NCBI GenBank assembly: GCA_032622095.1
Contig: CP136062.1
Coordinates: forward strand, 138,340,351-138,404,350
From: Siphonodentalium dalli
Lineage: Eukaryota > Mollusca > Scaphopoda > Gadilida > Siphonodentaliidae
DNA: 64,000 bases
Reading direction: 5' to 3'
Shown in pieces: positions 1 through 12,062 of the stretch. A model generated the notes under the pieces. That model ran no database searches. It saw only the letters and a program-made list of their open reading frames with translations, and had not been told where the DNA came from. The number at the start of each line of letters is the position of its first letter. The first letter of the stretch is position 1. A program made the translations under genes and the position numbers.

Positions 1-1319
1 CGGGATTGCAGGACGAGATTTAGAAATGAGTTGTCTTAACATTGTGCATAAAATACCAGATTGTGTTGTCAAGTGACCTCTAGTTTCAATACTTTAGTGC
101 GAATTTCGCGAAATTGAGAGAACTCGGAAATCTAGCAATAAAAATAATATCAAGGTGATATTTGACGAAATTTCGTCCTCTGTCCTCTTCTAGCGAAATC
201 TCTTCTGAAGAAATTGGAAAAGTCGCGATGTTCTATACTCAACAAATAGTGGACTAAATTACCTAGTTACCTGGACCACATGTAACCGGTTTTCTACAAA
301 TAACCAGTGTGAATCGTTACCGTTACCAGTGTCCATCCGCATTGGTCATCCCCCGTGAACATGCGACTAATTTAGAAATCGATTTTATATGAGACTTTGA
401 GATGCTGGATGACATTTTGCACTTTCGGGAGATCATGTGTGTATTTTTTCACGTTTGGGAGATCGTGAGTGTCAGTTTTCACGAAACCATGCGACAATGA
501 CCAATTCAGCTTTATTGACATATATTGTTGCATGAATGAACACTGGAGAGGGGACTTGTGCCCCAATCCATTTTGTATTATATTACAAATAAAATAAGTT
601 TAAATATAACACTTCTTAGCGATAATTCTAAAGTTGAAATGCGTCATGGCCGTTCTAACAGTAAACTTTGGCCTGGACCCGAGACCAGCATATGGCCGAC
701 ATTCGTGCGCACATCGGTTGATACAAAAAGGAAATTCTTAGCACATAAGGGAATCCATGTGAATACCCTTTTTATGCTCATGACAAATTACTCTGTCTTA
801 ATTTCTTTCAGAAAAGAATCATGCCGGACAATCGCAGTGACCTCCTTCTGTGCCTTTATAGCGGGTAGTAAATCACTAGTCATTCAGGGAACATCAAGAA
901 TAAACAGTGGCGATTTGTGTCTGGCATATCAATAGGCCTAACCGATTAGCACGATACAATGAAACGGGCGCAAATAAATCTCACATGTGCTCAACGTTAC
1001 GCGTAATTGCTACTAGATAGCCTTTGTAAAACATGCTAGTTATCTAACTGGAGATTTGGATGGCGCCGGGGTACACCAGAGCGGTCATCAGAGGGACAGT
1101 CAGCAAATAAACTTGTGTTTGTTTTCACCCGAAATTCACCAAATGTTAGGTTTTCATTCATCAATGTGTTTCAATGGCTCTCAACTGTACATCATGCGAC
1201 AAATGGAACACTTGCTTGAGATGGAAAGGTTTTGTTTCAGAACTACTCATCGCCATGTCCAACGAAAAGACATCCACTGAGTCCATAAGGAACGAAGCCT
1301 GCTTTGTATTCCACATTGT
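1..1319. other. No gene recognised
   Basis: Short ORFs on both strands show no recognisable domain or codon periodicity. Around 415-490 there is a short imperfect duplication of about 35 bases containing the words GGGAGATC and TTTCACG. Nothing else could be assigned. Confidence 0.5.
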
Positions 1320-1930
1320 TATATATTATATAGATAATGAATGCTTGGAGTCGACTATGCCACAATAGTGGACAATTCCTCCCCGATGACCACTATTTTG
1401 GCATAGTGAACGACAAGACATTCATTATTTATTATATTATATCGAACATTGGTGCCAATTCTCATACAATTTCTGTGTCTGATTTTGTCACATTTTTATT
1501 TACCGTGAAATCGTTCTCAGATTTTACAATTTACGGCAATCTTTTGACGATGGCAGGGAGCATAACTATGTTATTAGTTACATCTAATAGCATCTCTTTG
1601 TGACTCGTGCATTTTGTCGAATTTTTAGAAGTTAACTTGCTTAACTTCGATTAAAATGGAAAAGGAAATTATAAATGACGTCCACTGGAATCACAAAATT
1701 AGGACTGGCCGCTTGCCAACTAAACGGACAAACTATTATATACATTGGCTAGATATGATCGGACTTTTGTAAGATCATTGCAATTCACCAATGTATCTTA
1801 TTATATACCGATATTGCAACAAGTATCGTACAAGGTATAGTTTAAGATTGGCCGTATCTTCAGACGGCAACCAAATTTCGTGAAATGAGTTTGTTACTAT
1901 AAATAGAAAAAGAATAGTAGGTATGTAGGG
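1320..1930 (+). repeat. Dispersed repeat, copy A, with palindrome
   Basis: This stretch is about 90% alike to the next one (1945-2635), in direct orientation. It opens with an imperfect palindrome at 1336-1426, from AATGAATG to CATTCATT, whose arms share words such as GACTATGCC and GGCATAGT. After the palindrome come ATATTATATCGAACATT, a T-rich part and a common tail with AAACGGACAAACTAT. No coding potential is seen. It is probably a non-autonomous DNA element or part of one; its true ends were not found. Confidence 0.65.
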
Positions 1931-1944
1931 ATCCTACTGGGGTA

Positions 1945-2635
1945 CTATTATATAGATAATGAATGGCTTGGAGTTGACTATGACAAAATAGTGGTCATCG
2001 AGGAGGAATAGCACACGAGCCGCAGGCGAGTGGACTATTCCTCATCAAGGACCACTATTTTGGCATAGTCAACTACAAGACATTCATTATTTATTATATT
2101 ATATCGAACATTTGTGCCAATTCTCACACAATTTTGATTTTCTGATTTTTTCACATTTTTATTTACCTTGAATTTTGGAAATAGGTCTCAGATTTTACAA
2201 TTTACGGCAATATTTTGACGATGGCAGGGGAGCACAACTATGTTATTAGTTACATCTAACAGCATTTCTTCATGATTCATTTCTATAAATACGTCATTAG
2301 CAAAGACATTTTGGCGAAAGTTTATAAGTCAACTTGTTTAACTTCGATTAACCGGAAAAGGAAATTATAAATAACGTCCAATGGCATTGCAAAATTAGGA
2401 CTAGCCGCTTGCCAACTAAACGGACAAACTATGAAATACATTGGCTTGATATCATCGGGCATTTGTAAGATCATTGCAATTCATCAATAAATCTAATGAT
2501 ATACCGATATTGCAACAAATATCACACAAGGTATATTTTAAGATTGGCCGTATCTTCAGGCGGCAGCCCGATTTCGCGAAATGAGTTTGTTACTATAAAT
2601 AGAAAAAGAATAGTAGGCATGTAGGAATCCGACAG
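1945..2635 (+). repeat. Dispersed repeat, copy B, with longer palindrome
   Basis: Direct second copy of 1320-1930. Its palindrome (1958-2088) is more complete: outer arms AATGAATG/CATTCATT, middle arms CAAAATAGTGGTC/GACCACTATTTTG, and an inner stem GAGGAATAG/CTATTCCTC around a GC-rich loop containing GAGCCGCAGGCGAG. Copy A lacks the inner stem and loop, so copy B is closer to the parent form. No ORF of note. Confidence 0.65.
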
Positions 2636-2642
2636 GGGTACT

Positions 2643-2768
2643 ATCGTAAAATAGTATAGCAGTGTGCAGCCAATCAGAATGCGAGAAAGTCACGTGAGAT
2701 ATAATATCGTAAAATAATACAGCAGTGTGCAGCCAATCAGAATGCGAGAAAGTTACGTGAGATATAAT
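2643..2768 (+). repeat. Two 63-bp tandem units
   Basis: The unit starting ATCGTAAAATA at 2643 is repeated from 2706 with three or four changes. Each unit contains CAGTGTGCAGCCAATCAG. It follows directly on repeat copy B. Confidence 0.9.
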
Positions 2769-2935
2769 ATATAATACCTTCTGTATAGGGAGCGGATGTC
2801 CATGTAAGTTTTTAGAACTCGTCCTTATATGTAAATGTATCCGTCATATTATTTCATTTGAAAAAATTGTAAAAAGAAATAATTTCGGATTACTGATTAC
2901 GGATCACCCACATCTATTATCCATTTGAAGGTATG

Positions 2936-3115
2936 TTCAGGTAATAAAGTCCGACGACAGATAGACGAAGATGTTATACAAGTGCAGAGTGATTCCTAAT
3001 TATTGGCGGGAAATATTCAGCTAATAAGTTCGACAAACGACCGAAGCTTATTATCTGAACATTTCCTAAAGGAACTACTCGTCAATGAGTATTTAGTATC
3101 GAAAGGGTTAAAGAC
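2936..3115 (+). repeat. Dispersed repeat family R1, copy 1
   Basis: Matches 48845-49012 (same strand) and 59800-59970 (opposite strand). Shared words include GACGACAGAT, GGCGGGAAATA, the hairpin arms ATAAGTTC...CAAACGAC, TTATCTGAACAT and ATGAGTATTTAGTA. A shorter piece lies near 50505-50560. Non-coding. Confidence 0.7.
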
Positions 3116-3149
3116 ATATTTCTTATGTGAATCAACCTGACTGATAGCT

Positions 3150-3355
3150 AGTACTATGTCAGCTGGCAGAATGTGGCAATCTACTAACATTACCGGAAAT
3201 TCAAATATAACCGATCGTACCTTTTATAAAACACAACGTCTGAAGAACAACACAATTGTAAATGGTTTCCCTTTTATTCGGGACGAATTCGTCGTCGATA
3301 AACAAATGGCAATCATTCCGCCAACGATAATCCATTCATATGAAAAAATATTATG
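3150..3355 (+). repeat. Dispersed repeat family R2, copy 1
   Basis: Related to 27885-28085 and 60625-60835. Common words are CTACTAACAT, CGAAAATCT-like and ATTCGGGACG, in the same order and spacing. This copy has drifted most. The 71-residue ORF here is not conserved in the other copies, so I do not call it a gene. Confidence 0.6.
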
Positions 3356-4082
3356 CTGCCAATTAGGATAAAAAGTTGTGTGAACAACTACTTTGAGCAC
3401 GAATATTCTCTATCCCCATACTCCATCGGAGTGTTCCATGTGACTTTAGATGACTTCAACCACATAACGAAGCTATACACGTATGCCAACAGCAAATATA
3501 CTAATATGCGGAATATTAGTATGAATTAAAGGGAATGCTCCAACATGGATTCTTGATTATAAAGTTAACGATTACAGATTCCAAAAGGGAACTTAATCTT
3601 TACCAAATCATTGTGAGCCGTTCATATAAAATGACAAATATATTAAAGTCTATTCAGTAAGGATAGTTCAACCTCATTGTATGAAATACATCAAAATATA
3701 AAACGTGGAAAGTACAAGACAATTAAGACCAATAAATCATTAAACAATTAGGAAGTTTGCTACCAATTAGAATATAGAAGTTATATCAAATACTAGTGAA
3801 CCATCTATATAAAGAACAAATATATAACAGTCCAATCGGTAAGGGTAGTTCAACCTCATTGTATGAAATAAACCAAAGTATAAACGTAGAAAATACAAGA
3901 CAATTAAGATCATTAAACAATTAGGAAATGTTCTACCAATTAGGATATAAAGTTAACACTTTGAGCACGATTATTCTCTATCCCCATACCCCAGCAGAGT
4001 GTTCTCTGTCACTTTAAATACAATCAACAACCAACCGAATATATATGTGTACGCGTATGCCAACAGCCGATGACCTAATAAT
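3356..4082 (+). repeat. Imperfect direct repeats, AT-rich
   Basis: Two related blocks. CAACCTCATTGTATGAAATA occurs near 3670 and again near 3851, each followed by a similar stretch with ACAAGACAATTAAGA. The block with TTTGAGCACGA-TATTCTCTATCCCCATAC occurs near 3395 and 3960. A related tail is seen near 28130-28200, after R2 copy 2. Non-coding. Confidence 0.55.
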
Positions 4083-4090
4083 GGACGCAC

Positions 4091-5504
4091 AGGGGGAGTA
4101 GTAAACATATTGCAGGAGTGTATGCCGGGGTGGTGGGTGGCCCGAGGGGCAAAAAAACGCGTTTTTTACAACCTCATGCAATTTTTTTACTAAAGACCTT
4201 TTGTGCCCTTATTTGACATTTGTAACAGTTTAAAACATATTATAAGGATTTACAACTGCAAAAACACCATATTTATGTTTACTGTGACCTCATATGGGCC
4301 TTAGTGGAGATGACATTAAGCTGTGGTATGTTTTAATATGGGGCGGTGTGGTGAATACATTCCTTCCCGACACCCTTTGGAAAGAAGCTTCGAGAAATGT
4401 AAAACTGAAATAAATAAACTTGTCTTGATGTAACTAAAGCCTGGATTATTGTGTGCATGGAAAAAGAGCGATCAACTGTCTCAAAAATGAATGTGACTAT
4501 CAATGGCTAGAATATAACTCATCACACTGTTCATCAGTGCATCAAGCCAATCAGTGAAATATTTGCATGTCATCAACACCTAAAATATCTAAGTCTGGCA
4601 TAGTGACTGTTTGTCATTTATTATAACAGAGGTTGCCCCAGTAGACTAACAAAAGTGTTAATGCATAATGCCAGACTAATCGGGAAATGGTTAGAAATTG
4701 TGGAATTGTGTGTATCCTGTACAATGACCTAAGTTTGCATATATAAGGATCTGTCCAGATTTTTCTCACAGACCCCTGGACCGAGTTCAACCAAATTTGG
4801 TGTGGTGACTCGGGGTACCCTGGCGGATGTTATAATGGTATTAGTTCCAAAAAAAAATTAATTAAAAAAAATAAAATAAAATTTGTTTTGTTAAAATGAG
4901 CAAGGAATTCAATCTTAATTTTTTTTTTATTAAAACAATATATATAAATGAAAATGTTTCATGACCAAATGTGCTTGAAGCGCACAAAGGGGCCGCCGTT
5001 AAATGAAGATCAAAATGAGTGCCAAGTCCCACAGGTATCTCCGATGCTGAATATATGTTCCCAAAGGGAGCCTGTTTCAGCTAGTTTAGTATAATAGAAG
5101 TTGCTCCAGTAGACTAACATAAGTGGTATGGAATATGTTAGATAACGGGCTGGTTGACAGACTAATCAGGAAATAGTCAGAAATTATGAAATATTTTTCA
5201 TTCTGCACAATGACCTAAGTTTACAGATGATCAGCAATTTATAAAACATTTTTTTTTCAATTAAAACAGCTTTTGAAACAGGTTAAACTGTTATTTGAAC
5301 TAATTGAGATCATTCCCAGTCATATGAGTGATATCAGTAGAGTTTTGTGCGATTTTAGACCAATTATAGTGAAATTTGGGGGGTGGGTGTCAAAAATTGG
5401 GAGTAGAAAATTATTTGATTTGCAGGTTTGGGGGTGGTGGGTCCCCGAAAATGCCAGACGCAAAAAAACGGCATACCTTCCGGCAAATTTGTTCTACTCC
5501 CCCT
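4091..5504. mobile_element. hAT-like non-autonomous DNA element, 1.4 kb
   Basis: The two ends are inverted: AGGGGGAGTAG at the left and CTACTCCCCCT at the right, with more inverted similarity inside (TATGCCG and a GGTGGGTGGCCC/GGTGGTGGGTCCCC type motif). The 8-base word GGACGCAC flanks both ends (4083-4090 and 5505-5512). An 8-bp target duplication with a G-rich terminal repeat is the known signature of the hAT superfamily; P and Merlin elements can also give 8 bp. The interior has a diverged direct repeat of about 120 bp (4630-4745 and 5098-5230, both with CCAGTAGACTAACA and TGCACAATGACCTAAGTTT-like words). No transposase ORF is present, so it must be mobilised in trans. Confidence 0.75.
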
Positions 5505-5512
5505 GGACGCAC

Positions 5513-8500
5513 GCCAATGTAATGCACACAAACGAGATCGAGTATGGAGCGCAGCTTGTCCATAGTTCCAATTTTGGGATAGTACTAACATGCGAAAAAT
5601 AGTGACTACGTCGACCAACACATATCCTGCTCGTTTTGTTTTAGAACTTCACTCGACGCGACATGCCTACAGGGAGGTCTCACACTAGCTAGAAAGCTAG
5701 TAGTAGCTGTTGTAGGATATTATGTGAGGTAGAAACGTCAATTCACTTCAATTGTTACTCCAAATATTTTCTTAGAAATCTATCCCTTTCGATGTTCAAA
5801 ACCTTGCACCTCTTGTGTTACAATTGAAAAGAAGAGACTTGAGCGTAACGTCATTGAAACTTGATCAAAGAATATAGGTGACCCTAACGTGGGTCTGGGG
5901 TTACATTACTTATGTCATATTGTGATTGTAGCTATTTAGTTTGACCATGATATCGTGCTTGGCGACCGACATTGGAAACTCCCACACTTAACTATGGTCT
6001 CAAGTCCTTGATCATTCAGCCTCTACGGTAGTCGAGGAAATAATAACACACATTATTTCTCTCCTGACATGATACGTTCTTTCACAAAGGATACATATTT
6101 GATGAGATTCAGTGCGGATCATGTCGATATGAGGGGCGATTGTCCATGGTTCTATTCCAGTTGGGTCATCATTCTGATGGGACCAGGTCGCGTGTCTGCA
6201 TGCGGTGGTTTGTCGATTTGACAACTATTAGATCAAATTTGCTGATCATCTATGCTAATATAAATCCGTCATTTTATTATTGACTTGAGCAATATGGAAG
6301 ATTAATATTGCGTCACCTTTAGTCTGGAGTTTAAAGTTTAATAAAGAGAGGTTTTTCTCGACCAGGTGTTTAAATGGAATAACACGAATATAGAGGTATG
6401 GTTGGCAAGCTGGTCTCCGACAGTAAATCGTCAATTCTATGGAAAAATATCAGGCGTATATGATCTTTAATGGGGCAGTGACAATCTGATTGACAAAAGC
6501 GATTTTCAATTAATAATGAGTTAGCTCTTGTCAAAAAGGACGTGATATGTCGTTCCATTTCAGCAATCAGAGTTTGACATCAAAGTATGAAATGTCATGA
6601 GGTCATCCTCACAGATAGCTTCATCTACGACTGATGTGTGCAACAATGATAACGCTGGAAACGACGTAATTCCTGTCGCCAAACTGACATAGCGGAACCG
6701 ACATACCTTTTCGAGCAATGATTACACAATGGCGTCGTTAGACAGAAGTCGACAGAACACTAACGAGGCGGTCATAATGTCACTTAATTTGAATCATATA
6801 ATCATTAAGATGTTAACTACTGGGGTCGCTTTCAAGGCTAGGCCATTCACCCGGTGCTCCTATAAGAAATGCGTCTGGTGGATGTTTGTGTACTTCGTAC
6901 GAGACGGTACGATATAGTACAACGCTGTAACTGTCATTGAAAGTGGACAGTTATTACGAATCGGACGACTGGTTCAATTGGGGCAAGGACAAGTCAACAG
7001 CAACTCGACAGCAATTGCCTAAGATTGTACTTCTCGGAAATAAAAGTACACTTGAATAATATACGTTCATTTCTAAGTAGATAAGAATGCTTAGTGAACG
7101 AACACCTCTAATAACAAAGCTGTCGCCTGTCATTATTTACGTCTGTTTATTAGCGCGGAATATATGTTGTTTCGTTGACTGATTCCTGGTACAAAACCGC
7201 GAAAATATCAAAACGTAATAGCTGTACCTTATCTGAGTAACTTTGTATGAGGCACAATTTGGCTATTATTTTAACATCCATAAATATACGGGATTGAACA
7301 AATACGTTTAGAATACGACGAAATAATCTATTCATGTATTATAGAGGGCTAAAGAAACAGACACAAGGCTTACCAAACACCCAGAAGATAAACTGATAAA
7401 AAAGGTCCTACGTATGAAGTTAATGAAGATATATGAGCAAGGACTCGAGACAAACTATCGGGTAAATAAGGTGGTTGTGAACGGACACTGACAGACAGAC
7501 TGTTCCCTGTATCATACTTCTAAAATCTACCTGCTTCATTTACAAATATCTTAGACAGTGTTTTCTTCGTGACATTGGCGAAAATAACTGACACCTATCC
7601 TTATTGTTGTTACTCTTTTGCAGAATTGTACGAACAGTTTAATGCTGTTCAAGTTAGATGTTGGTCGATTTCGATTGAACAATAGTCCAGTTAGATAGAG
7701 TGGTGTCCCTTCTCGCGACTAAGAAATTGGTCGTTCCATATTAGTAGACAGTTACCGTGCAGAAGACATTCGCCAGATCTAGATACATACGTAATTATAG
7801 GTGTGCCAATTTGCACAAAAGATATATTGTCATAGAAATTGAACAAATACATATATCACTATTATCATTACTCACGCCCATCGCAAGTTCATCACTGTAC
7901 GCTTCGACTTGGATGTAGTTTTCTTAATCAAGATTTGTGCGAAAATAACATAAGATCAAATCCTTTATGTGCATATGGAACGGAAGAAACGAAAGGGATG
8001 CTTCTCTGGAACATTTAGAAATTTGACTCTCGAGTCAAGGGAAAACATATCTACCTTTAAAATAGTTCAGAAATGTATAACTATGACTGAACGTTTTTCC
8101 AACTAAAATTATGAAGCAGCTGCCATTAATGATATGACAAGCGAAATCGAAGTATTAAGTACATTAATTACATATATTGCTCTCGTCGTTCTTATTCAAT
8201 CCAAATTTACACATGAAAAATTAACGTATGAATTCCCTGCCTATACGAAGCACAACTGAGTCAAATTGAGATATGGCCACTCGTGGAGACGGCAAATATA
8301 ACCCTTAAGGCTTACAGTCGAATCCACTTCCTCATCCTACACACTATTATATGCTATTGTATTATACATGTTGTGGTTTGAATGGAATAAAACATTATTA
8401 AACTAAATTGAACAAATACTTGCAGTAGATTAGCGCTCAAGATTTTCAGAAAATATATAAATTTGAAATAGTTTCATTTCTGGACTATTGTTTTTATATT

Positions 8501-9286
8501 GTCTTGGTCATCAATGTTGAACTAAACCTTATTTATGCCACCCACCTTAGCGACATTCCATTTGCAACACCACATGTAGCTAACTCTCCAGGACCCACCA
8601 AAATAACAGAAGAGCCAGTCGACATTAGGCGTACAATGTATATGCATGCATTCTCCCTCCAGGTAGAAGACTGGTAGGTTACACGTGAATATCAGAATGA
8701 ATCCCAACTCCTCATTATTATTCGATATTCATCGACTGAGGTAAATATATCAACATCAGCTTACGGACGTTTGACACAGCACACACTAAAACTGATACTC
8801 AGCTCACTCGATGGGAAAACGCCCAACTTCAAATATTGATGGGGTTCTACGGCGAGAGGTAATCAAGCAATAATGATATAATCAACCATCGAAAGAGCAG
8901 GTGCGAGGGATCTTTTCTACCATTTAAGTTCTTGGTGAATGCTAATAAGACAACAGCAAAGAGAGACCAATGTTAAGGAAGATATGTTAATTTGATTATC
9001 CCACCTGAACTTTTCGCAGGTATACTTAGTTGTGATAATGCAACCAACATACTGACATCCAGGTTATTATCTATGGAATATTTAAATATATATTTAGGGT
9101 AACATATCACTAGCTGCAGCATACATAATTCAACATTGTATTGTATTGATAGCAAATGAAAATATTCTGCACAATTACAATGTTGCAACTAACTGCATGG
9201 ACCAGTATTTGTAGTAAGAATTCTATATACATGTTGTAGTGTCATAAATTTCTTCCCATAATTGTACAGGATTTATTTATAAATAT
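5513..9286. other. No gene or element recognised
   Basis: AT-rich sequence with only short ORFs lacking known motifs. No clear terminal-repeat pairs, tandem arrays or tRNA-like boxes were found by eye. It may hold introns or diverged repeats. Confidence 0.45.
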
Positions 9287-9289
9287 TTA

Positions 9290-11808
9290 GGTCCGAATCG
9301 GCATCTCCAGTTTAGACCTAGTTTAAACTACCAGTTTAAACTGGGTTTTAGTAGTAAAACCAAGTTTTTCTCCACCGCTGGGACGACATAGATTTGGTCG
9401 ATTGCGTTACCTGTGGGCATCACTTGTCCAATTGCAAGAATAGGAGGCGTGGTCTTTCTGTTTATTATCGCTACTTGTCAATTCATTGTCCGGTCACGCG
9501 ACCTGTTGTCGCTATATAATCTCCTAATCAGGGGAATAACCCGTGCGCTTTGAGAAATCACGACGAATGCACGGTCTGTTGTATAACGGTTAGATATTAT
9601 CTAATATCATGGACGAACGTGACTTTTGGAACTCAAAAATATCTCTTGAGGGCATGGGTGGGGCCCCGCCACAAATACCCCATAGAAACACCACCACCCC
9701 GGGGGTACCATCCGGACGGGTGAAAATGGGGTATGGACCATTTTTGAGAACGGGAAGGATTTCGGCGAATTTGACGGGATGAAAGGGTGGCTCGCCCATA
9801 ATACCCGATAGAAACATCACCCTCACCCCGGGATAAAAGGGTATGGACGGTAAGGATTTAGGCTAATTAATTTGGCAGCAGGAGTGGGTGGCACGATCAA
9901 AATACACCATAGAACCACCCTACCCACCCCTCACCGGGGGGAGGGGTCCCACCAGAGGATGTGGACATTGGGTACGCCCAAATACCGAATAGAAACACCC
10001 CAACCCTCACCCCGGGGAAGGGTACCTCAAATAACGCATATAAACACCCCACCCCTCACATCCGGGCGGGGTGGGGTGGGTTACCACCCGAGGGGTGAAG
10101 ATGGGATATGAACCATGTTCGAGAACGGTAAGGATTTCGGCCAATTTGACGACAGGGGTGTGTGGCCCGCTCCAAATATCCCATATAGACACCCTACCCT
10201 AATCCCTGGAGGGTACCACCCTGATGGGGTGAAAATAGGGTCCGGGTGGGGCCTTGTGTTTCTATGGGGAGCATTTTATTCATTATTCGCAAAAACATGC
10301 CTCTGTTGGTCGATATTACGGCATGTGTAGGTGACCCGCCCCAAATACCCCATAGAATGGGGTATGGACCGTTATCGAGAACGGTAAGGATTTCGGCCAA
10401 TATGACGTCATTGGTGGGCGGCCCGCCCTCAAATATAGTCATAGAAACACCCCCACCCTTACCGCGGGTGGTTCTACCCGAGCGGGTGAAAATAGGGTCC
10501 GGGTGGGGGTGGGGTGTTTCTATGGGGGGCATGTGCCACCCACCGTTCTCGAAAATGGTCCATACCCCATTTCGCCCCCTCGGGGTGGTATACCTCCGGG
10601 TGAGGGTGTTTCTAGGGGGTAGTTGGAGCGGGCTACCCACACTGCTGACGTCAAATTGACCGAAATCCTTACCGTTCTCGAAAATGGTCCATACCCCATG
10701 TTCACCTCCTGGGGTGGTTCCCCCATCATTCAGGGGTGGGCTGTTTATATGGGACATTTGAGCGGGCCATCCATCATCCATGCCGTCAATTGGCCGAAAT
10801 CCTTACCAGTCTCGAAAATGGTCCATATCCCACGTTCACCCCCTCGGTGGTACCCCCCGGATGTGAGGGGTGGGGTGTTTCTATGGGTTATTTGGGGCGA
10901 GCCACCCACCCATACTATCAAATTGGCCGAAATCCTTACAGTTCTCCAAAATAGTCCATACTCCACCCCCTCAGGGTGGCCGCTACCCTCCCCCGGGTGA
11001 AGGCTGGGGTGCCTCTGATGGGTATTTGGGCGGGCCACCAACCCATGCGTCAAATTGACCGAAAGAGACCTTTTTGTGAATAAGGAATCAGTTTCAAAAG
11101 TCATGTTCATGTCTAACGTGTCAATCTGATCAGTCCGATCCCGCCATGCTCTCAGCCGCCAAATTGACATCCGAACGAGCGTATTGCAAACAGACATATA
11201 TAGCAAGAAATCATCCATCACACTGGCTCATATTTTGTTAGAATTTATCTCATAAGTACCGACATCGCCTCCCCGAATTCCACTAAGACTCTCCTGCATC
11301 TACATTGAGTGACAAACGGTCGCGCATAAACGCCTCCCCCGATTCAAAATAAACACTCCCATATTCACGAAGAAACAACATCAATATTGGGCGAAAAATA
11401 TCGGCCGAATAATTAAACCCAAAAAACTAGGTTTTAGTCAAACCTGGGGTAGGGTGGTTTAACTTTGAATTTTTTTCAAAGTATATTTAAAGGTGTATGT
11501 TCGAGGCGCAACGCATGGTACGTATAAATCATATATACCTAAGCTTATACTGATGATAATATAGCCACTTCACCACAAACAATTAGTAATATTACCATAA
11601 CTTTATCACGTTAATAAAACCTAGTTTCAACTTAAACTGAGTTTATCACAAAACTTGGTTTAAGTACGCTAAAACCCAGTTTTACTCCCATAAACCTGGT
11701 TTAACTACTGTAAAACCAAGTTTAAACCCTACTTAAACCTAGTTTAAACTGGAGTTAAACCTGGTCTAGAATAAAACCTAGTCTAAACCAGAGATGCCGA
11801 TTCGGACC
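9290..11808. mobile_element. 2.5-kb TIR element, Harbinger-like (TTA duplication)
   Basis: The left end GGTCCGAATCGGCATCTC (9290) is repeated exactly inverted at the right end (11791-11808), and similarity continues beyond these 18 bases through a GTTTAGAC-TAGTTT region. TTA flanks both sides (9287-9289 and 11809-11811). Three-base T(A/T)A duplications with GG-starting ends are typical of PIF/Harbinger elements; CACTA elements also duplicate 3 bp but start CAC. Sub-terminal DNA at 9300-9365 and 11625-11790 is packed with AAACT(A/G)GGTTTTA-like words on both strands. No transposase is encoded; ORFs inside are translations of the GC-rich array. Likely a non-autonomous derivative. Confidence 0.75.
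9650..11065. repeat. GC-rich repeat array with inverted halves
   Basis: A unit of about 130-190 bp containing GAGAACGGTAAGGATTTCGG, TCACCCC..GGG and CATAGAAACACC is repeated. Units at about 9735, 10108 and 10368 lie on the plus strand; those at about 10540, 10650, 10785 and 10918 lie on the minus strand. The switch is near 10500. Many runs of three or more G give G-quadruplex potential. The long ORFs across it (for example 10194-10781 minus) are by-products of the repeat. Confidence 0.85.
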
Positions 11809-11889
11809 TTAAAGTTTCGGATTCAAGAGTCGGATTACGGTTTACTTAACGTTACTCTGTGTTTTATATGTATGTGCACATCCGGTTTA

Positions 11890-12062
11890 CCCAAAAATCC
11901 GCACATTATCTGCTTACAATTGAAGTTGTTGTAGGTTTATAATCTGCTTAGAATCACCTCACCCTCATTTTGAGTTGATAATGTGCCGAAAATGAGAGCA
12001 TTTTAGTCATATTATCGGCTCATAATGAGGCGATTCTCAGCAGATTATGTGCGCACAATGAC
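11890..12062. repeat. Imperfect palindrome, MITE-like
   Basis: GCACATTATCTGCT near 11902 and its inverted partner AGCAGATTATGTGCGC near 12038 frame the stretch. Inner arms AATCACCTCACCCTCATT and AATGAGGCGATT also pair imperfectly. No target duplication was identified. Confidence 0.4.

Noticed and set aside
10194-10781. 195-codon ORF in the GC-rich array
   Set aside because: Composition follows the repeat unit, and the overlapping frames and strands are equally open.
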